From: Chitinivibrio sp051745065
Lineage (GTDB): Bacteria > Fibrobacterota > Chitinivibrionia > Chitinivibrionales > Chitinivibrionaceae
Length of the DNA: 10,392 nucleotides
NCBI GenBank assembly: GCA_051745065.1
Contig: JBNJDQ010000084.1
Location: 1-10,392, forward strand
Direction of reading: 5' to 3'
The first letter of the stretch is position 1; the number at the start of each line of letters is the position of its first letter. Made by a program: the position numbers and the translations under genes. The notes beneath the pieces were generated by a model. The model was not told the origin of the DNA and made no database searches. It was given only the letters and a program-made list of their open reading frames with translations. Positions 6,199 through 10,392 of this stretch are shown here, in pieces.

Positions 6199-7935
6199 AT
6201 GCCCTCTCTCCTCTTGATATCAAACAATGAACGGGAAAAGCAAATTCTTCAGATGGCCTTTGATCAACTCGGGTTTGAAGTGATCGAGGCTGAACCTGAC
6301 CGTGCATCCTACGTGAATGCAGTACAGTTCAAACCCGACGTCATCCTTATCAAGATTCCGCGGCGGTACCATGACCATCTCAATTTCTGCAAAAATATCA
6401 GTAATATTCGCAATCTCAATCCTCTGATTCTGGGATACGGCGGGAAATACCGCAAGGAGGAGCTTGGGGCAATTCAGATGAACGGTGTTGCCAAATATTT
6501 TTTCAAGCCCTTAAAATTCTCCGTGGTAATGAAGCATATCGAAAAATTCTTTGAAGAGAATCACCCGGAAAAACTTACCTGGAAAAAGGATAAAGTCAAT
6601 GACGAATATTTTGATATGCTCTTTGACAGTTCTGTTCTTCCCACAAAAAAGATCGAAATTATGGCGGACCGCATCAGCTCGGTTATGGCCTTCCCCTTTA
6701 CAGTTGCCCGCGTGCTCAAAATTTCCAATGATCCCGATACCGGAGCGAAAGAGCTGTCTCAGGTAATCAATTCTGATGCAGTTATTGCCGGCAACATTAT
6801 AAAAGTGTCGAATGCAGTCTTTTTTGCAAGCCGTAACAATACGAAGATACGCACCGTAAAAGATGCAATCATACGAATCGGCTTTAATGAAACCAAGAAT
6901 ATCACCATGACCATCAGTGTTATGAAAAGCCTTTCGGCCAAGGCTGCCTCCCTGGGGTTTGAACGCAAAGAATTCTGGCGCCATTCCCTTGGGGTATCCC
7001 TTATTTGCAATCTCCTGGCAAAAAACGTTTCTTTTATTAATAAATCCGAAGCATTCCTCACGGGGTTGCTGCACAGTTTCGGCATTATTCTGCTGGATGA
7101 ATTTTTCCCGGATGTCCTCGTGGAATACCTCAAAAAAACTGTACAAAAAGGCGGCTCTTTTATGGCTGCTCAGCGTGAGCTTACTCTGATTACCCATCTG
7201 GACCTGAGCAAACGTCTTTTTGACGGCTGGCAGATACCTGCTGATATTAACGAAGGTATCGCCAAATCCGCAGATATTATTGATGAATTTGATGAAGGTA
7301 AAAACCTGTACGAAAAAAAGAGCAGCGAGCTGGACACACAGCAGGTTTTTTCTGTCTTTCTGTATATTGCGGATATCATTGCCAAATCCTGTCAGTTCGG
7401 AAATGAGTGTGACCAGTATGTCCACGCCGTTCCCGATCGCGTTCTCTCCACAGTTAACATCAGAAGTGCAGGGCTGAACCACGATTTTATCGAATCCGTA
7501 CAGAATGATATCACCCTGTATTCCCAGTTCCTTAATCTGGGTGCCCAGCCCCCTGCAGAGGAGGTATTGCCAACAGATTTTACCCCTCTGGTATTTCTGC
7601 ATGAACGTAATAGCCTGTTCCCGGTTATTCTCTATCTGTACAGTCACGGCATTACACCGGGTATGGTGTCCTCCTTTGACCAGCTTCAGGAGAAAGGCGG
7701 TGAGGAAAACATGCTTATATACTGCTCCCTTGAACAGCCGGATGAGGAAGTCCGCAGCAGTCTGGAGGCCTACGCCAAATCGTATCGGGAAAAAAACAGC
7801 GAAGAACTGCCGGTACTCATATTTGAGCCCAAGCCGAAACAGGAACAGGACAGCTTCAGTTACTATCTTCCCAATAGTTTTGATATGCGTATGCTTGATT
7901 CCTTATTTATGGATATTTTCGAAAAGGATTCTTAA
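6199..7935 (+). CDS. Degenerate receiver domain fused to an HDOD domain
   Basis: The 578-residue protein starts with a response-regulator receiver fold (residues 1-125): LLLISNNERE replaces the acidic pocket, KPDVILIKIP (45-54) has Lys52 where the phosphoacceptor Asp is expected, and FFKPL (101-105) keeps the conserved Lys-Pro. It therefore should not be phosphorylated in the usual way. An HDOD domain follows (about 145-345): ISSVMAFPFTVARVLKISNDPDTGAKELSQVI, shown here in two pieces of its typical pattern, then IKVSNAVFF, WRHSLG (260-265) and GLLHSFG (289-295), where Ser stands in for the usual Asp of HD proteins. HDOD domains act in bacterial signalling as non-catalytic binding modules. The last ~120 residues (from about 460) are unassigned, perhaps a second receiver-like fold. 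No membrane segment. Start ATG 6199 follows TAAGG with 7 bases spacing. The amidase gene begins 5 bases after its stop. Confidence 0.87.
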   Translation: MPSLLLISNNEREKQILQMAFDQLGFEVIEAEPDRASYVNAVQFKPDVILIKIPRRYHDHLNFCKNISNIRNLNPLILGYGGKYRKEELGAIQMNGVAKYFFKPLKFSVVMKHIEKFFEENHPEKLTWKKDKVNDEYFDMLFDSSVLPTKKIEIMADRISSVMAFPFTVARVLKISNDPDTGAKELSQVINSDAVIAGNIIKVSNAVFFASRNNTKIRTVKDAIIRIGFNETKNITMTISVMKSLSAKAASLGFERKEFWRHSLGVSLICNLLAKNVSFINKSEAFLTGLLHSFGIILLDEFFPDVLVEYLKKTVQKGGSFMAAQRELTLITHLDLSKRLFDGWQIPADINEGIAKSADIIDEFDEGKNLYEKKSSELDTQQVFSVFLYIADIIAKSCQFGNECDQYVHAVPDRVLSTVNIRSAGLNHDFIESVQNDITLYSQFLNLGAQPPAEEVLPTDFTPLVFLHERNSLFPVILYLYSHGITPGMVSSFDQLQEKGGEENMLIYCSLEQPDEEVRSSLEAYAKSYREKNSEELPVLIFEPKPKQEQDSFSYYLPNSFDMRMLDSLFMDIFEKDS

Positions 7936-7940
7936 TTTAT

Positions 7941-8705
7941 ATGAATATCAGTGTTGTGCAATGCGATGTCACCTGCGGCTCCCATGGGGAGAACCGCCGA
8001 ATCATAGCAGATCATATATCCCGAATCGGCAGTTCTGATATTATTCTTTTACCGGAACTCTGTGACAGCGGGTACGATATGGATATTATAGCACACAGCG
8101 ATCCCGCCGAAACGCAAAAAACCCTGCAATACATTCAGAAGACCCTGCAAAAGATGGGCTCGGGGGCGTCCGTTTTTATCGGTGCTGCGGAGTATGTCAA
8201 AACACATATCTACAATACTCTTTTTGAAGTAAATGCCCATGGCTATCGCCGGGCCTACCGGAAAAGCCATCTTTTTGCTGCTGAAAAAAAGATCTTCACC
8301 GAGGGGCAGGATATTCCCGTCATGGAATATTCTACATGGAAAATCGGGTTTTCTCTCTGTTTTGATATCCGCTTTCCCCTCCCCTTTGAAATTATGCGCC
8401 GCAAAGGCGCAGAACTCATACTGGTCTCCGCAGCATGGCCGGCTTCACGTATTTCCCAGTGGGAAATTCTGCTGAAAGCCCGCGCCGTGGAGCGTCAGGC
8501 ATATATCGCGGCGTCAAACCGATACGGCCGGGACGGGACTGTTTCTCTGGGAGGATATTCCATGATCATCGATCCCCGTGGGAAAATTATCAGTAAATGC
8601 GGAGAAAAGAAGAGCCACTGTTCTGCTGAGGCTGATCACGAATATATTTTACGCTACCGGCAGGAATTTAATCTCGCCGAATGTGAAAAGAAAAATCTTA
8701 AATAA
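7941..8705 (+). CDS. Nitrilase-superfamily amidohydrolase (omega-amidase/YafV-like)
   Basis: The 254-residue product carries the full Glu-Lys-Cys triad of carbon-nitrogen hydrolases: Glu39 in LLPELCDSGYD, Lys108 in YRKSHLF, and Cys140 in GFSLCFDIRFP. The region AAWPASRISQWEILLKARAVE (a stretch ending near residue 190) and AASNRYGRDG closely resemble E. coli YafV and the Nit2 omega-amidases, which hydrolyse alpha-ketoglutaramate or alpha-ketosuccinamate and so repair side products of glutamine transamination. The length fits YafV (about 256). Substrate preference is inferred from overall resemblance and could instead be another small amide. The start is 6 bases after the HDOD stop; AAAAGGA lies 12 bases before it, inside the end of that gene, so translation is probably coupled. 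It is followed at 11 bases by the Trm112-like gene. Confidence 0.9.
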   Translation: MNISVVQCDVTCGSHGENRRIIADHISRIGSSDIILLPELCDSGYDMDIIAHSDPAETQKTLQYIQKTLQKMGSGASVFIGAAEYVKTHIYNTLFEVNAHGYRRAYRKSHLFAAEKKIFTEGQDIPVMEYSTWKIGFSLCFDIRFPLPFEIMRRKGAELILVSAAWPASRISQWEILLKARAVERQAYIAASNRYGRDGTVSLGGYSMIIDPRGKIISKCGEKKSHCSAEADHEYILRYRQEFNLAECEKKNLK

Positions 8706-8716
8706 AAGGATTTCCC

Positions 8717-8959
8717 ATGAATAATGATCTTCTTGATATACTCTGTTGTCCCGAAACAAAACAGGAACTGACTCTGATGGAACGGGATGAACTGAGAAAG
8801 CTCAATGCAAAAATCAGAGAAGGTGCGGTAACGAATGTTGGAGGAGCTGTGGTCAGGGAACGCCTGGATAATGCTCTGCTTCGTAAAGACGGAACCCTTG
8901 TGTACCCCGTCCGCCGTGATATCCCCATCCTTCTTGTGGAAGAAGGAATTAAACTTTAA
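8717..8959 (+). CDS. Trm112/YcaR-like small protein without the zinc ligands
   Basis: The 80-residue product has the family frame: LLDILCCPETKQELTL at the N-terminus (5-20) and GTLVYPVRRDIPILLVEE at the C-terminus. Ordinary Trm112/YcaR members bind zinc through two Cys pairs; here the first pair is reduced to CPET (residues 11-14) and the second pair is absent. The long insert (LRKLNAKIREGAVTNVGG) also occurs, from memory, in a known zinc-less branch of the family, so this is a variant and not a broken gene. Trm112 proteins activate methyltransferases in eukaryotes and archaea; the bacterial role is unclear. AAAAGGA 6 bases before ATG is a good Shine-Dalgarno. The upstream neighbour, the amidase, is 11 bases away; a tRNA gene and the methyltransferase rsmE follow. 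Confidence 0.83.
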   Translation: MNNDLLDILCCPETKQELTLMERDELRKLNAKIREGAVTNVGGAVVRERLDNALLRKDGTLVYPVRRDIPILLVEEGIKL

Positions 8960-8967
8960 AAATCTCC

Positions 8968-8996
8968 TTGCCCTGGGTATGCCCATAACTTATATT
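8968..8996 (+). promoter_or_regulatory. Probable promoter of the tRNA-Ser gene
   Basis: TTGCCC (8968-8973) and TATATT (8991-8996) are separated by exactly 17 bp, matching 4 of 6 and 5 of 6 consensus bases. Transcription would start near 9003, about 13 bases before the mature tRNA. The discriminator after the -10 is G-rich (TGTGGCG), as is common for stable RNA genes under growth-rate control. Confidence 0.6.
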
Positions 8997-9015
8997 TGTG
9001 GCGTCTTTGAAATGC

Positions 9016-9107
9016 GGAGAGGTGGCCGAGTGGCTGAAGGCGGTGGTTTGCTAAACCACTGTAGGGAATTATCCCTACCGAAGGTTCGAATCCTTTCCTC
9101 TCCGCCA
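9016..9107 (+). tRNA. tRNA-Ser (anticodon GCU), CCA encoded
   Basis: The acceptor stem GGAGAGG (9016-9022) pairs perfectly with CCTCTCC (9097-9103); discriminator G at 9104 and CCA at 9105-9107. The anticodon stem GTGGT/ACCAC (9043-9047, 9055-9059) carries the loop TTGCTAA with anticodon GCT at 9050-9052, reading AGC/AGU codons. A long variable arm with TAGGG/CCCTA stem marks a class II tRNA. The T-loop is TTCGAAT (9085-9091) on a 5-bp stem with one G-U. D arm GGCCGAGTGGCTGAAGGC is typical of tRNA-Ser. Serine identity rests on anticodon, variable arm and discriminator G together. Confidence 0.98.
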
Positions 9108-9127
9108 TCATTTAATCTGATGATGGC
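9104..9127 (+). other. Inverted repeat joining the tRNA 3' end and the rsmE leader
   Basis: GCCATCAT (9104-9111) pairs perfectly with ATGATGGC (9120-9127), leaving an 8-base loop. The stem uses the discriminator and CCA of the tRNA and ends 5 bases before the rsmE start. There is no T-run, so it is not an intrinsic terminator. It may mark the site where the tRNA is cut from an rsmE transcript, or be chance. Confidence 0.35.
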
Positions 9128-9132
9128 ATACC

Positions 9133-9876
9133 ATGAATACGATACTCCTTACCCCTGATGATTTCTCTCACGTCGATGACAGTTACCGTGTATATGGTGA
9201 GCGATTTTCCCATATCCGGGACATACTGAAATGCACCATCGGAGATACTGTTAAAATCGGTATCAGAGGTTCCTCTCTCGGTATCGCCAGGATTACGGAT
9301 GTCCATACTGATTCCCTTGCGCTCCGGCTGTTACCGGGCAGTACCCCTGCCCCGCCCAAATATCCGATACGTCTGCTCTGTGCCCTTCCCCGACCGCAGA
9401 CTGTGAAAAAAATCATCTATGATGCAACGGTCTTCGGTATCGGAGAGATCCATTTCTTTCACACCCGAAAAGTTGAAAAAAGCTACTGGCAGAGCCCCGT
9501 TCTCACAGAGCAAAAACTGCAGGAACGGCTGAACACTGCACTTTCGCAGGCCGTGGATACGATTGCTCCGAAGATTGTCTTTCATCGCTACTTCAAACCT
9601 TTTGTGGAGGACGTCCTTCCCCCGCTGATCCGTGAGGGAGAGAATTTTCTTTTTCATCCCGGCACAGAATCACTGCCATTCTCCCTGGAGCCCTGTAAAT
9701 CACGGGAAGTCAAGAACTTCATTATCGGCCCGGAAGGCGGCTTCACGGAGTATGAGATTTCCCGCCTTTATGAGTTGGGCCTCTCTCCGGTTACCCTGGG
9801 CAGGCGGATTCTTCGTGTGGAACAGGCCGTCTCAGCGATAATTGGATATTCCGTAATAACCCTTGATAATCATTAA
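9133..9876 (+). CDS. rsmE: 16S rRNA (uracil1498-N3)-methyltransferase
   Basis: The 247-residue protein has the RsmE size and layout: a PUA-like N-terminal domain (about 1-70) and a SPOUT methyltransferase domain (about 75-247). The C-terminal knot signatures are clear: FIIGPEGGFTEYEI (196-209), which binds S-adenosylmethionine, and LGRRILRVEQAVSAI (222-236), where most members have RTETA instead of RVEQA. It methylates N3 of U1498 in helix 44 of 16S rRNA, at the decoding centre of the 30S subunit. No strong Shine-Dalgarno precedes ATG 9133; only GATGG, 6 bases upstream, inside a hairpin shared with the tRNA end. It may be transcribed by read-through from the tRNA promoter. rpsU follows and carries its own promoter candidate inside the end of this gene. 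Confidence 0.95.
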   Translation: MNTILLTPDDFSHVDDSYRVYGERFSHIRDILKCTIGDTVKIGIRGSSLGIARITDVHTDSLALRLLPGSTPAPPKYPIRLLCALPRPQTVKKIIYDATVFGIGEIHFFHTRKVEKSYWQSPVLTEQKLQERLNTALSQAVDTIAPKIVFHRYFKPFVEDVLPPLIREGENFLFHPGTESLPFSLEPCKSREVKNFIIGPEGGFTEYEISRLYELGLSPVTLGRRILRVEQAVSAIIGYSVITLDNH

Positions 9877-9891
9877 AAAAGAACGTATTTT
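9863..9891 (+). promoter_or_regulatory. Probable promoter of rpsU, overlapping the rsmE end
   Basis: TTGATA (9863-9868, 5 of 6 consensus bases) and TATTTT (9886-9891, 4 of 6) are spaced by 17 bp. The -35 lies in the last codons of rsmE. Transcription from about 9898 would give a leader of nearly 40 bases before the rpsU ATG. Confidence 0.45.
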
Positions 9892-9935
9892 CGCCTCGTT
9901 ACATTTTTAACAGATAGAAAGTGGGTGTGTACTAA

Positions 9936-10142
9936 ATGAACGGTATTGTAGTTCGCGATAAAGAGCACTTTGACAGAGCGGTAAAACGTTTTACAAAGAT
10001 CTGTGAAAGAGCCGGTGTTCTCTCCGATGTGAAACGTCATCGTCGGTATGAGAAGCCAAGTGAAGAAAATAAGCGTAAGGTTAATGCTCGTGAGCGTAAA
10101 AGACTCCGCGAAGAGCGTCGCCGCAGCCGTCGTTCCCGTTAG
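9936..10142 (+). CDS. rpsU: 30S ribosomal protein S21
   Basis: The 68-residue product matches bS21 over its length: MNGIVVRDKEHFDRAVKRF, FTKICERAGVLSDVKRHRRY, then YEKPSEENKRKV and a very basic Arg-rich tail. It is a small, late-assembling 30S protein near the anti-Shine-Dalgarno end of 16S rRNA and helps initiation. The start has only a weak GGTG (9924-9927), 8 bases upstream, after an AT-rich leader. A good promoter candidate lies in front and a strong terminator behind, so it looks like a single-gene transcription unit. It stands beside rsmE, another 30S-related gene. Confidence 0.96.
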   Translation: MNGIVVRDKEHFDRAVKRFTKICERAGVLSDVKRHRRYEKPSEENKRKVNARERKRLREERRRSRRSR

Positions 10143-10166
10143 GTATCTGTTAGTTACGTTTTTATA

Positions 10167-10197
10167 TGAGAGGGCTTACGGGCTCTCTCATTTTTTT
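10167..10197 (+). terminator. Rho-independent terminator after rpsU
   Basis: TGAGAGGGC (10167-10175) pairs with GCTCTCTCA (10182-10190), nine pairs including one G-U, around a 6-base loop. Seven T residues follow at once (10191-10197). It lies 24 bases after the rpsU stop and separates rpsU from the next gene. Confidence 0.95.
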
Positions 10198-10210
10198 ACA
10201 GGAGAACAGC

Positions 10211-10392
10211 ATGGATAGACCGGATATTTCATATCCCGTTACATGGGAGTATCGCGTCATCGGTACTGATCATTGGGCTCTCACCAGTCATATTGCATAC
10301 GTTATGGGCACGAGCAATTACACGCTTCGTGATTCCAATAAAAGCAGTGGCGGGACGTATCTTTCAATCAGAGTCAGTCTGATTGTCGCCAA
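10211..10392 (+). CDS. DUF493/YbeD-like protein, N-terminal part
   Basis: An open frame starts at ATG 10211, 5 bases after a good AGGAGA (10200-10205), and runs off the window end; 60 codons are visible. The translation contains YPVTWEYRVIG, then SSGGTYLSIRVSLIV, which fits the small ferredoxin-like DUF493 (UPF0250, E. coli YbeD) family: a conserved opening with Y-x-x-x-G and a later Ser-x-Gly-x-Tyr-x-Ser strand. Family members are about 90-100 residues, so roughly a third is missing. Their role is not established; E. coli YbeD lies beside lipoate genes. The terminator before it implies that it needs its own promoter or read-through, but no clear promoter fits in the short gap. Confidence 0.75.
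   Translation, partial: MDRPDISYPVTWEYRVIGTDHWALTSHIAYVMGTSNYTLRDSNKSSGGTYLSIRVSLIVA

Noticed and set aside
6511..7647. Minus-strand open frame of 378 codons opposite the HDOD gene
   Set aside because: It lies wholly antisense to a gene with clear domain motifs, and its translation shows no recognisable domain. It is a shadow of the codon pattern of the plus strand.
7505..8038. Plus-strand open frame of 177 codons across the HDOD-amidase junction
   Set aside because: It is out of frame with both well-supported genes and starts inside the first; the translation has no family pattern.
8116..8154. Short near-repeat of ACCCTGCAA inside the amidase gene (KTLQ twice)
   Set aside because: It falls in a helical coding segment and is too short and isolated to be a repeat element.
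8835..9158. Plus-strand open frame covering the tRNA
   Set aside because: It runs through a perfect tRNA-Ser gene and overlaps the Trm112-like gene and the rsmE start in another frame.
1..10392. Mobile element, CRISPR or defence island
   Set aside because: No transposase, integrase, terminal inverted repeats, spaced direct repeats, nuclease or toxin pair was seen, and gene content is chromosomal and evenly packed.

Overview
The window is a compact, almost entirely plus-strand stretch of bacterial chromosome with no transposase, integrase, phage gene, CRISPR array or plasmid function. Ten protein genes are complete or nearly so, one is cut by each end of the window, and there is one tRNA. Housekeeping genes (purD, rsmE, rpsU, a tRNA-Ser with encoded CCA) are mixed with signalling genes (a Ser/Thr kinase, an HDOD protein with a degenerate receiver domain, and a long protein with a degenerate GGDEF-like end). 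This suggests a free-living Gram-negative bacterium outside the Proteobacteria, for example a spirochaete or a Fibrobacterota relative. I cannot fix the phylum from sequence alone.

Region 1 (1-5677) reads as one gene cluster. It starts with the C-terminal part of a PfkB sugar kinase, which overlaps by one base a glycosyltransferase-like protein carrying a GHGFGHA motif. A soluble Ser/Thr protein kinase follows after 82 bases, then a 654-residue protein of unknown role, then purD. The last three genes are separated by only 13-15 bases and have good Shine-Dalgarno sequences.

Region 2 (5678-6198) holds a strong imperfect hairpin, a small membrane protein without recognisable family, and an AT-rich promoter-like segment containing a perfect 14-bp palindrome.

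Region 3 (6199-8959) is a second tight cluster: degenerate receiver-HDOD protein, nitrilase-superfamily amidase, and a zinc-ligand-less Trm112-like protein, with gaps of 5 and 11 bases.

Region 4 (8960-10392) carries translation genes: tRNA-Ser(GCU) with its own promoter-like sequence, rsmE (16S rRNA methyltransferase), rpsU (ribosomal protein S21) with its own probable promoter and a clear Rho-independent terminator, and the start of a DUF493/YbeD-like gene.

No clearly new defence or mobile system is visible. The best leads are the degenerate signalling proteins (a GGDEF-like domain without its motif; a receiver with lysine at the phosphoacceptor position) and the pairing of a sugar kinase with a glycosyltransferase-like protein that resembles the N-terminal half of plant L-arabinokinase.
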